From the NCBI RefSeq assembly GCF_000384215.1, contig NZ_KB913032.1, positions 2,187,665 through 2,251,664 on the forward strand: 64,000 bases of DNA, given 5' to 3'. Position 1 is the first letter of the stretch, and every line of letters starts with the position of its first letter. Below, piece by piece: positions 52,147-61,642 of the stretch. The notes below the pieces were generated by a model, which was given only the letters and a program-made list of their open reading frames with translations, was not told where the DNA came from and did no database searches. The stretch comes from Amycolatopsis alba DSM 44262. GTDB taxonomy: Bacteria > Actinomycetota > Actinomycetes > Mycobacteriales > Pseudonocardiaceae. Made by a program: the position numbers and the translations under genes.

Positions 52147-53117
52147 GCGATGCCTTCGGGACTCGCGCCCGCGACGGGGACGGCGTCTGCGGTGAGGCGG
52201 TCGATCTCCGCGAGCTCGTCCGCGGACAGGTCGATATCGGCGGCGGCGAGACTGGCTTCGATGTTGGCCGCCTTGCGCGCGCCCACGATCGCGACGTGCA
52301 CACCCGGCCGGGCGAGCGTCCAGGCGATCGCGAGCTGGCTGACCGAGATTCCCTTGTCCGCGGCGAATTCCTTGAGCCTGTCGACGATGGCGAGGTTGCG
52401 CCGGAAGGTCTCGCCGGTGAACGCCGAAGACTGCGAACGCCAGTCGGCCTTCTCGAACGTCGTCTCCGCTGTGAGGGACCCGGTCAGCAGGCCGCTGCCC
52501 AGCGGGCTGTACACGAGCACGCCAATGTCGTTCTCCCGCGCATACGGCAGCGGGTCGATCTCGATGTCACGGCGGAACAGGTGATACGGCGGCTGGAGGG
52601 TTTCCACCGGACGGGTCTTGTCGAAGTCGGCCAGCGCCGCGGCGTCGTAGTTCGAGACACCGATGTGCCGGATCTTCCCGGCGTCGACGAACTCCTGGAG
52701 GATGCCCGCGGTCTCCTCCGCGGGCGTGCCGGGATCGGGCCAGTGGATCTGGTAGAGGTCGATGTGGTCGACGTCGAGGAAGCGGAGGCTGTCCTCAATC
52801 CCCTGCGTCAGCCATTCGCGGCGGGAGTCACGCGGGCGCTCGGAACGCGGCTTGGTGCCGCCTTTCGTTGCAATGACGAGGTTGTCGCGGTCGCGCTTGA
52901 GTTCCTCGCGCAACGCCTTCCCGAGCAGCGCTTCGGATTTCCCGAAACCGTAGGCCTGAGCGGTGTCGAAGAAGGTGGCCCCGAGTTCGCGGGCGTGGTG
53001 GATCGCGGCGATCGCCGAGTCCTCGTCGAACGAACCCCAGCCCCCGCCGAGCTGCCAGGTGCCGAAGGCGATCCTCGACACCTCGAGGCCGCTCCTGCCC
53101 AATGTCGTCGTACGCAT
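52143..53117 (-). CDS. Aldo/keto reductase
   Basis: 324 residues. The catalytic tetrad is visible: Asp51 and Tyr56 (FFDTAQAYG), Lys85 (ATKGG) and His125 (YQIHWPD). The NADPH-binding GVSNYDAAAL and the LGSGLLTGSL segment are typical of the YajO/PhdrA-like AKR group. Substrate unknown. It converges on pqqB and is divergent from an ArsR-type regulator, which may or may not control it. Confidence 0.92.
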   Translation of the reverse strand: MRTTTLGRSGLEVSRIAFGTWQLGGGWGSFDEDSAIAAIHHARELGATFFDTAQAYGFGKSEALLGKALREELKRDRDNLVIATKGGTKPRSERPRDSRREWLTQGIEDSLRFLDVDHIDLYQIHWPDPGTPAEETAGILQEFVDAGKIRHIGVSNYDAAALADFDKTRPVETLQPPYHLFRRDIEIDPLPYARENDIGVLVYSPLGSGLLTGSLTAETTFEKADWRSQSSAFTGETFRRNLAIVDRLKEFAADKGISVSQLAIAWTLARPGVHVAIVGARKAANIEASLAAADIDLSADELAEIDRLTADAVPVAGASPEGIA

Positions 53118-53189
53118 ACCTCTCAGCAGAGCACAGACATCGGATCATTGCACCGGATCTCCCGGCCAACGAAACCCCCAAATAACTGT

Positions 53190-53219
53190 TTGACGGTTGT
53201 CGTCCCGGCAGTCGATACT
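53190..53219 (+). promoter_or_regulatory. Sigma-70-type promoter of the ArsR/MFS operon, probably leaderless
   Basis: TTGACG (53190-53195) and GATACT (53214-53219) are spaced by 18 nt. The expected start of transcription coincides with the ATG at 53227, and there is no ribosome site. An AACTGTTTGACGGTT dyad overlaps the -35 and could be the regulator site. Confidence 0.6.
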
Positions 53220-53226
53220 CGGCCGC

Positions 53227-53745
53227 ATGTCCGAGTCCCCCGCCCTCGACGGATTGCGCGTCCTCGCCCATCCCATCCGGTTGCGCGTTCTGTCGCTTTT
53301 GACCGGTGTCGCGATGAGCGCGGCCGAGGTCGCCCGCGAACTCGGTGAGACACAAGCGAATGTCAGCTATCACCTGCGACGGCTGCACGAGGCAGGACTG
53401 CTCGACATCGTCGAAGAGGTGCGGATCCGGGGCGGGCTGGCGAAACGCTACCGGCACGATCCGGAGTCGGGATCGTGGTTCACGTCGACGAATCCGCACG
53501 AGGAACAGCTGCTCCTCGCGACGATGGCCGAAGAGCTCAAGCGGCGCGGCGAGTTCCGCGTCCCCGGTCAACGGGGTTCGACGACCGACACGGAGATCTG
53601 GGTCGATCGCGAGACCTGGGAGAAGGCGCTCGAGCAAGCTCGTGAACTGGGCGAGCTTCTGCACTCGGCCGCGAAGCCACCCCGCACCCGTGGCACGATC
53701 CCGGTCAGCGCGACGGTTTCGATGTTCGAAATGAGGCGACGGTGA
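53227..53745 (+). CDS. ArsR-like winged-helix regulator
   Basis: 172 residues. The HTH lies near residues 8-75 (LRVLAHPIRLRVLSLLTGVAMSAAEVARELGETQANVSYHLRRLHEAGLLDIVEE), the HTH_20 type. The C-terminal ~95 residues are charged (EEQLLLATMAEELKRRGEFRV, WEKALEQARELGELL). No metal-binding Cys motif, so it is probably not a metal sensor. It overlaps the MFS gene by GTGA and is likely to regulate it. Confidence 0.87.
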   Translation: MSESPALDGLRVLAHPIRLRVLSLLTGVAMSAAEVARELGETQANVSYHLRRLHEAGLLDIVEEVRIRGGLAKRYRHDPESGSWFTSTNPHEEQLLLATMAEELKRRGEFRVPGQRGSTTDTEIWVDRETWEKALEQARELGELLHSAAKPPRTRGTIPVSATVSMFEMRRR

Positions 53746-54962
53746 CCTCGCTGCGAGAACCCCTGCGTCACCATAACTTCCGCTGGCTGGTCGGCGGCCG
53801 CACGTTCGGGGAGTTCGGCAACGCCGTCGCCCCGCTCGCGCTGGCGTTCGCGGTGATCGACCTGACCGGTTCGGCGGTGGACATCGGCATCGTCGTCGGC
53901 GCCCGTTCGGTGGCGAGCGTGGTCCTGCTGCTGTTCGGCGGGGTACTGGCGGACCGGCTGCCCCGGTCGGTGATCCTGCAGGGCACCGAGCTCGCCGCCA
54001 CGTTGACCCAGGCGGTCATCGCGGCGAGTGTCCTTTGCGGATTCGCGTCGATCCCGCTGCTGGTCGGCCTGAGCGTGGTCAACGGCGCCGTCGCCGCGAT
54101 CTCCGCGCCCGCTTCGGCTTCGCTCACCCCGTTGACGGTGCCCGCCACCCTGCTGGCGCAGGCCAACGCACTGGGCAGGCTGCTCTCGAACTCCGGCAGG
54201 ATCGCCGGCGCCGGACTCGGCGGCATCCTGGTCACCGCGGTCGGCCCCGGCTGGGCACTCGGCGGGAACGCGCTGCTGTTCCTGGGCTCCGCCCTGTCCT
54301 ACCGGCGTATCCGGCTCAGCCGCCGCGAACGGCTCCCCGGCAGCCGCCCGCTGGCGGAACTCGCTGAAGGCTGGCGCGAGTTCCGGTCACGGACCTGGGT
54401 GTGGGTCGTGGTCGTGCAGTTCATGGTGGTGAACGCCGTCATCGCGGGCGGGATCGCGGTACTCGGCCCCGTCGTCGCCGACAGCAGTTTCGGCCGCTCC
54501 GGCTGGGGATTCGCCCTCGCCGCGCAGACGATCGGCTCGCTCGTCGGCGGGATCCTCGTTGCCCGCTGGCAGCCGCGGCGCGCGCTGTTCGTCGGGGTCG
54601 CGGTGATCCTTTTCGAAGCGCCGCCGTTGATCCTCCTCGGCCAGGCGCCGTGGCTGCCGCTGCTGCTGGCGGCCATGTTCGTCTCCGGCCTGGCGATCGA
54701 GCAGTTCGTGGTGGCCTGGGACGTCTCGCTGCAGGAGAACGTGCCCGAGGACAAACTCGCGCGCGTCTATTCCTACGACATGCTCGGTTCCTTCATCGCC
54801 CTTCCCCTCGGCCAGATGGCGGCCGGGCCGGCCGCGCAGCACTTCGGGGTCAGCACGACCCTGCTCGCTTGCGCCGCGCTGGTCGTGGCCGCCACCTGTC
54901 TCGCCCTGTGCAGCGGACAGGTGCGGGGCCTTGTCCGGAAAACCCACGCCACCCACCCCTGA
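53742..54962 (+). CDS. Major facilitator superfamily exporter
   Basis: 406 residues with about 10-12 hydrophobic helices. The inter-helix motif is VLADRLPRSVIL (loop 2-3 of the DHA/enterobactin-exporter type), and FNAVAPLALAFAVIDLTGSAVDIGIV at the start is typical of MFS_3 exporters. It is coupled to the regulator gene, which suggests an inducible efflux pump for a drug or a metabolite. A small hairpin (54977-54991) lies between it and the convergent amidase gene. Confidence 0.9.
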   Translation: MTSLREPLRHHNFRWLVGGRTFGEFGNAVAPLALAFAVIDLTGSAVDIGIVVGARSVASVVLLLFGGVLADRLPRSVILQGTELAATLTQAVIAASVLCGFASIPLLVGLSVVNGAVAAISAPASASLTPLTVPATLLAQANALGRLLSNSGRIAGAGLGGILVTAVGPGWALGGNALLFLGSALSYRRIRLSRRERLPGSRPLAELAEGWREFRSRTWVWVVVVQFMVVNAVIAGGIAVLGPVVADSSFGRSGWGFALAAQTIGSLVGGILVARWQPRRALFVGVAVILFEAPPLILLGQAPWLPLLLAAMFVSGLAIEQFVVAWDVSLQENVPEDKLARVYSYDMLGSFIALPLGQMAAGPAAQHFGVSTTLLACAALVVAATCLALCSGQVRGLVRKTHATHP

Positions 54963-55004
54963 CCGCCAGGCGATAGCAAAGGTCCCTTGCTCTCTTTCCG
55001 CTGG

Positions 55005-56381
55005 TCACGGCCAGGGACGGACCTCTTCGAGGAGCTTCGCGACCGCGAGGACGAGGTCATCGGAGTGCCGCGGGCCGACGATCTGCAGACCGACCGGGAG
55101 CCCGCTGGAGGTGCGGCCTGCCGGGACGCTGATGGCGGGCTGCTGGGTCATGTTGAACGGGTAGGTGAACGGCGTCCAGTCCGGCCAGCCGCTCAGCCCG
55201 CTGCCCGGCGGCACCTCGTGCCCGGCCTCGAAGGCGGCGATCGGCAGGGTCGGCGTGATCAGCACGTCGTAACGCGTGTGGAACTCACCCATCAGGATGC
55301 CCAGCGCGGCCCGTTCGGCGTTGGCGCCGAGGTAGTCGCTCGCCGAGAAGGTCTTGCCGGACTCCCACACCTTCCGCAGTCCCGGATCGACCTTGGTCTC
55401 CGAACCGGCGGGGAAAGTGTCCAGCCACTTGGCCGCCCCCGTCGACCACAGGATGTCGAAGGCCGGCTTTGGATCGGTGAAGCCGGGGTCGGTCTCTTCG
55501 ATGTACAGGCCCGCATCGCCCAGCGACTGGACGGCCGACTTGACGATCGCCGCGACCTCCGGGTCGACATCGACGTAGCCGAGCGTCGGCGAGTAGGCGG
55601 CGTTCAGCCCGCGTACGTCCCGGCGGACGGCTTCGCGGAAGGTCGACACCGGCGGGGCGAGCGCCGCCGGGTCCCGGTAGTCGGGCATGGCGAGGACGTC
55701 GAGAAGCAGCGCTGTGTCGTCCACCGAACGCGCCATCGGCCCGGCGTGCGAGAGCGGCCCGAACGGGCTCGCCGGGAACAGCGGGATCCGGCCGTGTGTC
55801 GGTTTGAGACCGACGATTCCACAGAACGAAGCCGGAATCCGGATCGAGCCCCCGCCATCGGTGCCGACGGACAGTTCGCCCATCCCCGCCGCGACGGCCG
55901 CGGCGCTTCCCCCGCTGGACCCGCCTGCCGTCGTCGACAGGTCGTGCGGGTTGCGGGTGATCCCGGTCAGCGTGTTGTCGGTGACGCCCTTCCACGCGAG
56001 TTCCGGTGTCGTGGTCTTTCCCAGCAGTACCAAGCCGTTCTCACGCAGCCTGGCGGTGACCGGGCTGTCGACGTCCCACGGCTGATCGGGGTCGATGCAC
56101 CGCGAACCACGCAGCGTCGGCCAGCCCTGCGTCAGGAACATGTCCTTGATCGAAGCCGGGACACCGTCGAGCCAGCCGATCGGATTACCGTCCCGCCAAC
56201 GGACCTCGGAAGCCTTCGCCTGTTCGATCGCGCCTTCGGCGTCGACAAGGCAATAGGCGTTGATCTCGTCGTCTCGTTCTTCGATGACACGCAACGCGTT
56301 CTGGGTGGCCTCGACCGGCGACAGCTCTCCGGTGGCATACGCGGCGACGAGCTCGCTAGCGGTCAACTTGATGTCGTTCAT
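55005..56381 (-). CDS. Amidase-signature family hydrolase
   Basis: 458 residues from ATG 56381. The Ser-cisSer-Lys triad is complete: Lys79 (ASIKDMF), Ser155 (TAGGSSGGS) and nucleophile Ser179 ([11 protein letters not shown]). [10 protein letters not shown] and the C-terminal [33 protein letters not shown] are standard. It hydrolyses an amide to acid and ammonia. It follows the 2-hydroxyacid dehydrogenase gene by 7 nt and would be in the same GntR-controlled unit, so an amide is probably a pathway substrate. Confidence 0.92.
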   Translation of the reverse strand: MNDIKLTASELVAAYATGELSPVEATQNALRVIEERDDEINAYCLVDAEGAIEQAKASEVRWRDGNPIGWLDGVPASIKDMFLTQGWPTLRGSRCIDPDQPWDVDSPVTARLRENGLVLLGKTTTPELAWKGVTDNTLTGITRNPHDLSTTAGGSSGGSAAAVAAGMGELSVGTDGGGSIRIPASFCGIVGLKPTHGRIPLFPASPFGPLSHAGPMARSVDDTALLLDVLAMPDYRDPAALAPPVSTFREAVRRDVRGLNAAYSPTLGYVDVDPEVAAIVKSAVQSLGDAGLYIEETDPGFTDPKPAFDILWSTGAAKWLDTFPAGSETKVDPGLRKVWESGKTFSASDYLGANAERAALGILMGEFHTRYDVLITPTLPIAAFEAGHEVPPGSGLSGWPDWTPFTYPFNMTQQPAISVPAGRTSSGLPVGLQIVGPRHSDDLVLAVAKLLEEVRPWP

Positions 56382-56388
56382 CCGGCCC

Positions 56389-57378
56389 CTAACCTTGGCG
56401 AAGCGTCTCCGACGGCACGTATCCGAGCTGCTTGTCCACGACGTTGCGCAGCGGCTCCCCCGCACGCCAGCGACGGAAGTTGTCCGCGAACACCTCTACC
56501 AGAGTATTACGCCAGCCGACGAAGTCGCCCGACATATGCGGCGAGATCAGCACGTTCTCCATAGTCCACAAAGGACTTTCGGGTGGCAGCGGCTCGGTGT
56601 CGAAGACGTCGAGCGCCGCGCCCCCGAGCGACCCGTCCCGCAGTGCGCCGACCAAGTCCGAAGTGACCACCAGTTCGCCACGGCCGACGTTGACGAACCG
56701 CGCGCCGGGCTTCATCGCGGCGAAGGCCTCGGCATCGAACATGCCCTTCGTCTGCTCGGTCAGCGGTGCGACCGCGACGACGTAGTCCGCCTCGGGAAGG
56801 TGACTGCCCAAGTCCGAAGAGGCGTACACCGCTCCGAAGTCGGGATCGCCCTCACGAGGACGGCGTCCGACACCCGCCACCGACATCCCGGCCGCCCGCA
56901 GCATCCTCGCGATCGACCGGCCGATCGGCCCGGTGCCCACCACGAGGACCCGCCTGCCCGAGATCCGTTCGCTCTCCCGGTGCTTCCACCGCTTCTGTCG
57001 CTGCAGGTCCCACGAACGGGCGAAATCCTTGGCGAACGCGAGGACGACCCCGAGGACGTACTCGGCTATCGCCCCGTCGAACACGCCACGCGAGTTCGTG
57101 AGCACGACGTCACTCTGCTGCACCCCTGGGAAGAGCACTGGGTCGACGCCCGCGCTGGCGATGTGCAGCCAGCGCAGCCGGTCGGCCGCGTGCCAGGCAC
57201 CAGGAACGGCGGTCGAGAGGAAGTCGTAGACGAAGAACGCGTCCGCTCCGGATAACGCGTCGGCCAAGCCCGCCTCGTCGGTGTAACGAACCACCGCTTC
57301 AGCTTCGATAGCGCGCATGTCCGGTGGGCGCGTGTCTCCGCAGAGCACGGCCAGCACCGGGGTCTCCGAAGCGATCAC
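56389..57378 (-). CDS. D-2-hydroxyacid dehydrogenase
   Basis: 329 residues from a GTG. The NAD motif is VVGTGPIGRSIARML, the catalytic Arg/Glu/His are in NVGRGELV, DVFDTEPLPPESPLW and ISPHMSG. It matches the group that reduces 2-oxo acids to D-hydroxy acids. First gene of a leftward unit whose promoter region holds the GATTGTCAACAATC operator (57405-57418). Confidence 0.9.
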   Translation of the reverse strand: MIASETPVLAVLCGDTRPPDMRAIEAEAVVRYTDEAGLADALSGADAFFVYDFLSTAVPGAWHAADRLRWLHIASAGVDPVLFPGVQQSDVVLTNSRGVFDGAIAEYVLGVVLAFAKDFARSWDLQRQKRWKHRESERISGRRVLVVGTGPIGRSIARMLRAAGMSVAGVGRRPREGDPDFGAVYASSDLGSHLPEADYVVAVAPLTEQTKGMFDAEAFAAMKPGARFVNVGRGELVVTSDLVGALRDGSLGGAALDVFDTEPLPPESPLWTMENVLISPHMSGDFVGWRNTLVEVFADNFRRWRAGEPLRNVVDKQLGYVPSETLRQG

Positions 57379-57404
57379 GTTGACACCGTAAAAGTGGCTC
57401 GTAT

Positions 57405-57418
57405 GATTGTCAACAATC
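57405..57418. promoter_or_regulatory. GntR operator copy 1, GATTGTCAACAATC
   Basis: Arms GATTGT and ACAATC flank CA. It sits between the divergent hydroxyacid dehydrogenase (start 26 nt away) and the first isomerase-like gene. Copies at 58232 and 63144 share at least 12 of 14 positions. Confidence 0.8.
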
Positions 57419-57477
57419 CGAGGAACGACCCCGGAGCACCGGACCTGTGGCAGCAGAAGCTTTCCGGAGGCTGAGAC

Positions 57478-58218
57478 TTGGATTTCGACTTACTGGAGTT
57501 CGAAGGCCCTTTGGCGCAGCGCGGTATCGGCGTGATCGCTCCCTTCGACCTTGCCCTGGAACGTGAGCTGTGGCGCTGGGTGCCCATGGAGGTCTCCCTC
57601 CATCTGGCTCGGACGCCGTACGAGCCAGTGCCCGTCAGCATGGAGATGGCCCAGCTCGTCAGCGACAGCAGGCATCTCGCCACCGCCACGAGAGATGTGC
57701 TCCACGTGGAGCCCGAAGTGGTCGCCTACCTCTGCACCTCCGGAAGTTTCGTCAACGGTGTGGACTACGAACGCTCTCTGACCAAGGCGATCTGCGACGC
57801 GGGCGCGCCGGACGCCGTCACCACCTCCGGCGCTCTTGCCGAGGTCCTGCACCAGCTCGACCTCCACCAGGTCTCGGTGCTGACGCCCTACGACGGCGAC
57901 CTGACCGGGAAGCTGCACGACTTCCTGGCCGAACTCGGCGTGCGCACAGTCTCGAGCGACCACCTCGGCCTCGGCGGTGGCATCTGGAAGGTCAGCTACC
58001 GGACCATCGCCGAACGCATCCTCGCCGCCGACCACGCCGACGCCGACGCTATCTTCGTCAGTTGCACCAACCTCCCCACTTACGATCTGATCGAGCCGCT
58101 CGAAAGCGCGCTCGGCAAACCCGTCCTCACCGCGAACCAGCTCACGATGTGGGCCTGCCTCCGGCGGATGAACCTGCCGATCGTCGGGCCCGGCAAGTGG
58201 CTCCGGGAGGTCGACTGA
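57478..58218 (+). CDS. Maleate cis-trans isomerase / Asp-Glu racemase superfamily protein, two-cysteine form
   Basis: 246 residues from a TTG with CCGGAGG upstream. Both active-site cysteines of the superfamily are present: AYLCTSGSF (first Cys near residue 86) and FVSCTNLPTYDL (second). The layout is closest to maleate cis-trans isomerase and arylmalonate decarboxylase-like proteins. It would catalyse isomerisation, racemisation or decarboxylation of a C4-type acid. It begins a three-gene unit with a relative and a GntR gene. Confidence 0.85.
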   Translation: MDFDLLEFEGPLAQRGIGVIAPFDLALERELWRWVPMEVSLHLARTPYEPVPVSMEMAQLVSDSRHLATATRDVLHVEPEVVAYLCTSGSFVNGVDYERSLTKAICDAGAPDAVTTSGALAEVLHQLDLHQVSVLTPYDGDLTGKLHDFLAELGVRTVSSDHLGLGGGIWKVSYRTIAERILAADHADADAIFVSCTNLPTYDLIEPLESALGKPVLTANQLTMWACLRRMNLPIVGPGKWLREVD

Positions 58219-58231
58219 CCTCTTCCCTTAC

Positions 58232-58245
58232 GATTGTCGACAATC
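58232..58245. promoter_or_regulatory. GntR operator copy 2, perfect palindrome GATTGTCGACAATC
   Basis: It lies between the first isomerase-like gene and the second, 9 nt before the ribosome site of the second. It could control the second isomerase and the regulator separately from the first gene. Confidence 0.82.
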
Positions 58246-58262
58246 TGTCCTCCGGAGGTCCC

Positions 58263-59033
58263 GTGCCCATCAGCCCGCTCACCCCACCCGAACCGCCGTC
58301 CGAGACGACCACGATCGGTTTCATCTACCCCGATCACGCGGCCGAAGACGACTACCCGCTCGCGGAGCAGCTCCTCGGCGGCGACATGGCGGGGATCAAG
58401 CTGCCGGTCGAGCACATCTACGGGACCGATCTGCACGCCGTACCCGAACTCCTGGACCTCGGCAGCGAAAGCCGCCTCGCCGACGGTGCCGCGCTGCTGG
58501 CCAAGCACGAACCGGACGCGGTGATGTGGGCCTGCACCAGCGGCAGCTTCGTCTACGGCTGGGAAGGCGCCCGCGACCAGGCCGACCGGCTGGCCGCCGT
58601 CGCCGGCGTCCCGGCGTCGAGCACCTCCTTCGCCTTCGTCCACGCGGCCCACGCCCTCCGCGTCCGGCGGGTCGCGGTCGCCGCCAGCTACCCGGACGAC
58701 GTCGCCCGGCTGTTCGTCGAGTTCCTCGGCGCGGGCGGGATCGAAGTGGTCTCGATGGGCAGTGCGGACATCGACACCGCCGCCGAAGTCGGCGAACTCA
58801 GCCCGGAAGCCGTCGTCGAGCTCGCGGCGAGCGGCGATCACCCGGCCGCCGACGCGCTGCTCGTCCCCGACACCGCCATGCGGACGCTCGGCGAGATCAA
58901 CACGCTCGAGACCAGACTCGGCAAACCGGTGCTGACCGCCAACCAGGTCACCGTCTGGGAGGGCCTGCGGCTCACCGGGAGGTCTCCGCTCGTCCGGACG
59001 CTGGGCGCGCTGTTCGGGCAGAGGGGCAACTGA
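58263..59033 (+). CDS. Second maleate isomerase / Asp-Glu racemase superfamily protein, lacking the second cysteine
   Basis: 256 residues from a GTG with GGAGG upstream. The first half has the Cys motif (WACTSGSFVYGW), but the second site reads LLVPDTAMRTL, with Asp in place of Cys. One-cysteine members include arylmalonate decarboxylase-like enzymes, so it probably catalyses decarboxylation or a one-sided proton transfer, or serves as a partner of the first. The shared ending GKPVLTANQVTVWEGLRL marks it as a paralogue. It is followed at 3 nt by the GntR gene. Confidence 0.82.
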   Translation: MPISPLTPPEPPSETTTIGFIYPDHAAEDDYPLAEQLLGGDMAGIKLPVEHIYGTDLHAVPELLDLGSESRLADGAALLAKHEPDAVMWACTSGSFVYGWEGARDQADRLAAVAGVPASSTSFAFVHAAHALRVRRVAVAASYPDDVARLFVEFLGAGGIEVVSMGSADIDTAAEVGELSPEAVVELAASGDHPAADALLVPDTAMRTLGEINTLETRLGKPVLTANQVTVWEGLRLTGRSPLVRTLGALFGQRGN

Positions 59034-59036
59034 ACC

Positions 59037-59729
59037 ATGTCCTTGCCGGATATCGAGCCGGTCAGCCGGGAATCGACCGCCGGGATCATCGCGCGCCAGT
59101 TGCGGGACGCGATCATGACCGGCGCGCTTCCTCCTGGCACCCAGCTCGGTGAAACGGATCTGGCCTCCCGGTTCCAGGTTTCGCGGGGACCTCTGCGAGA
59201 GGCGATGCAGCACCTCGTTTCCGAAGGGCTCCTGCGCAGCGAGCGCCACCGCGGGTTGTTCGTGATCGACCTCGAACCCGGCGACGTCTACGACATCTAC
59301 TCGGCGCGCTCGGCCATCGAGCGCGCCGCGATGCTGCGAGCACTGCGCGGCGACCGGGAACGGGTGGCCACCGAACTCGAACAGGCCGTGACCGCCATGG
59401 CCACCGCCGCGGACGACGACGATCCGACCGCGCTCTCCTGGGCGGACCTCCGCTTCCACGAGGCGCTGATCGCCGCTTCCGGCAGCAAACGGCTCGTGCG
59501 GATGGCCCGGACCCTGCTGATCGAGACCAGGATGTGCCTCACCGCACTGCAGGGGACCTACCAGCGGGTCGAAGAACGGGTCACCGAACACACCAGGATC
59601 ATCGAGGCCCTGCGGGCCGGTGACGAAGAAACCGCGCTGTCGCTGCTGGAAGCCCATATGGAGGACGCGGTCCAGCGACTGGCCCCTGGAACCAGCCTGC
59701 GAGAGGGCGAAGCTCCCGCCGTGCCTTAG
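59037..59729 (+). CDS. FadR-type GntR regulator of the amidase/isomerase/GabDT-like locus
   Basis: 230 residues. HTH region GIIARQLRDAIMTGALPPGTQLGETDLASRFQVSRGPLREAMQHLVSEGLLRSERHRGLFV and an FCD domain with helix-embedded metal ligands (RFHEALIAASG, EHTRIIEALRAGDEETALSLLEAHM). It is in the middle of the locus and in the same unit as the second isomerase. The three GATTGTC(A/G)ACAATC sites fit the GT-N-AC core of this family, so it is the likely regulator of all of them. Confidence 0.9.
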   Translation: MSLPDIEPVSRESTAGIIARQLRDAIMTGALPPGTQLGETDLASRFQVSRGPLREAMQHLVSEGLLRSERHRGLFVIDLEPGDVYDIYSARSAIERAAMLRALRGDRERVATELEQAVTAMATAADDDDPTALSWADLRFHEALIAASGSKRLVRMARTLLIETRMCLTALQGTYQRVEERVTEHTRIIEALRAGDEETALSLLEAHMEDAVQRLAPGTSLREGEAPAVP

Positions 59730-59733
59730 GGAT

Positions 59734-60210
59734 TCAGCCACGGTGCCGCGCCCCCAGCACCGGCTGCCCGCCCGTGCCGCCGCGGAACTCCCTTTCCCAC
59801 GGCCAATTGCCGTGCTCGTCCTCGTAAACCAGTTGCAGGGCGCGGAACTCTTCGCCGTACATGAGGACGGCGGTGACCAGGTGAGCCGACGGCGAACTGA
59901 GCGGGACGACCTCGAACGCGGGCCATCCCACCGCGGCGGGCAGCACCTCACCCGATTCAGGCGGCCCCGACCGGACCACTTGCTGGGCGAAATAGTTCAG
60001 CAGCTGACTGGATCTTCGCTCTCTGAGGCCGGTGACGACGAGTTCCGGCAGCCCTGCGTCGGTGAGCCCGACGGTGTACGCGAAGCTGGGTTGAGCGCCT
60101 CCGCTATCGACCGCCTGCACCATCCAGCCGTACTTCCGGATCAGCGGACGGACTTCCTCGATGAGGTAGTCGTTGCGGGTCTTCCCAGGGTTGTCGCAAT
60201 GCCAGCACAT
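59734..60210 (-). CDS. DUF4262-family protein
   Basis: 158 residues from ATG 60210 with GGAGGAGT upstream. Starts with MCWHCDNPGKTRNDYL, typical of DUF4262, including the Cys-His-Cys cluster; SFAYTVGLTDAGLPELVVTGL and a C-terminal LVYEDEHGNWPWEREFRGG follow. Function of the family is unknown. It converges on the GntR gene with a 4-nt gap. It may be a passenger in the catabolic locus. Confidence 0.88.
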   Translation of the reverse strand: MCWHCDNPGKTRNDYLIEEVRPLIRKYGWMVQAVDSGGAQPSFAYTVGLTDAGLPELVVTGLRERRSSQLLNYFAQQVVRSGPPESGEVLPAAVGWPAFEVVPLSSPSAHLVTAVLMYGEEFRALQLVYEDEHGNWPWEREFRGGTGGQPVLGARHRG

Positions 60211-60565
60211 CGGCACTCCTCCAGTAGTCGAATTCGATGATCGACACTGTGCACCGGGGCACCGACAAGAACTCACGGGCCAGGCACGCGGAGGCGATGA
60301 CGGCGCCCTTTCATCGCGAGTTTTTCCCTTTCATCGCAACGTTTTACACTTTTCTCCGAAAAATTCGGGCAGGTCGTGACCGGGCGAACGCGCAGCCCGC
60401 ATTTCCCGTCCACACCCAGAACGCCCATCTCGGCGTAAGTACGCGAAGGCCCCTTCCTTGCTCCTGATGCAAGGAAGGGGCCTTCACGCACTTACACGCC
60501 ACCCCGAATTCATGAATGGACCGTTCATGACTTCGCGGGACTTGACAAGCCACTATGCGGATGGT
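60211..60565. other. 355-nt gene-free gap with AT-rich direct repeats and a long hairpin
   Basis: No credible gene. CCCTTTCATCGC occurs at 60306-60317 and again at 60326-60337, exactly 20 bp apart, inside a T-rich stretch that is unusual in this window. A 26-bp hairpin follows at 60435-60495. The repeats may be an operator or promoter for the DUF4262 gene. Confidence 0.55.
60435..60495. terminator. 26-bp hairpin with two mismatches
   Basis: The left arm 60435-60460 and right arm 60470-60495 pair with only two mismatches around a 9-nt loop. Core: AAGGCCCCTTCCTTG. It lies 70 nt after the stop of the leftward dehydrogenase operon, which it may terminate. Confidence 0.7.
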
Positions 60566-61642
60566 TCAAGATAGAGCGGCGACCACCGCGGACCCGAGTT
60601 CGGCGGTGGTGGACTTCCCGCCGAGATCAGGGGTCTGCACGGCCCCCTCCCCGAGAACCTTTTCCACCGCAGCGTGAACATCTTGTGCCGCAACGGTTTC
60701 ACCGAGATGGTCGAGCAGCATCGCCCCCGCCAGGATCTGCGCCACCGGATTCGCGATGCCCTGTCCGGCGATGTCGGGAGCGCTGCCGTGCACAGCCTCG
60801 AACATGGAAGGGAACTCACCTGTTGGATTGATGTTGCCCGAAGGCGCCATTCCGAGCCCGCCCGTCACGGCCGCCGCCAGGTCGCTCAGGATGTCGCCGA
60901 AGAGATTGGAACCGACCACGACGTCGAGCCGGTCCGGCGCCTGCACCATCCGCGCGGCGAGCGCGTCGACATGGCACTGTTCGGCGTGCACGTCCGGATA
61001 CTCCGAAGAGATCTCGGCGAAGATCTCGTCCCAGAACGGCATCGAGTGAATGAGCCCGTTGGACTTGGTCGCCGAGCAGACCCGCCCCGTCCGCGTCTTC
61101 GCCAGTTCGAAGGCGTAGCGGATGATCCGCTCCACCCCGACCCGCGTGAACACGGATTCCTGTAAGACGAACTCGTTTCCCTGGCCACGATTGTGCCTGC
61201 CACCGATCTCCGAGTACTCGCCCTCGGAGTTCTCCCGGACGATCACCATCTCCAGTTCATCGGCACTCCTGCCCGACAGTGCCGATGTCGTCCCCGGCAG
61301 CAGCCGGACGGGCCGGAGGTTGACGTACTGCGTGAACGCGCGCCGCACCGGAATGAGGAGACCCCACAACGAAACATGATCCGGGACGCCGGGAAAGCCG
61401 ACGGCACCCAGGAAGATCCCGTCGAACCGGGAAAGCTGCTCGATACCGTCGTCCGGCATCATCGAGCCGGTCTTGGTGTACCGCTCACAGCTCCAGTCGA
61501 ACTCCTGCCAGGACAAGGAAAAGCCATGCGATGCCGCCGCGCGGTCGAGGACCTTGCGGGCCTCGACCGTCACGTCGACACCGATTCCGTCGCCGGGAAT
61601 GCTGGCGATCCGATAAGAAGAGGTCACTGCTCGAGGTGTCAC
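60566..61642 (-). CDS. Isocitrate/isopropylmalate-type dehydrogenase (tartrate / D-malate dehydrogenase group)
   Basis: 358 residues. Oxidative decarboxylase landmarks: [50 protein letters not shown], and the metal-binding [55 protein letters not shown]. The YSEIGGRHN segment and the length fit DmlA/tartrate dehydrogenase rather than LeuB. It decarboxylates a beta-hydroxy dicarboxylate with NAD. GTG 61642 overlaps the aldehyde dehydrogenase stop by 4 nt; GTG 61627 is an alternative. Confidence 0.88.
   Translation of the reverse strand: MTPRAVTSSYRIASIPGDGIGVDVTVEARKVLDRAAASHGFSLSWQEFDWSCERYTKTGSMMPDDGIEQLSRFDGIFLGAVGFPGVPDHVSLWGLLIPVRRAFTQYVNLRPVRLLPGTTSALSGRSADELEMVIVRENSEGEYSEIGGRHNRGQGNEFVLQESVFTRVGVERIIRYAFELAKTRTGRVCSATKSNGLIHSMPFWDEIFAEISSEYPDVHAEQCHVDALAARMVQAPDRLDVVVGSNLFGDILSDLAAAVTGGLGMAPSGNINPTGEFPSMFEAVHGSAPDIAGQGIANPVAQILAGAMLLDHLGETVAAQDVHAAVEKVLGEGAVQTPDLGGKSTTAELGSAVVAALS

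Noticed and set aside
58080..59951. 623-codon minus-strand frame over the second isomerase and GntR genes
   Set aside because: No recognisable domain; the plus-strand genes have ribosome sites and family motifs.
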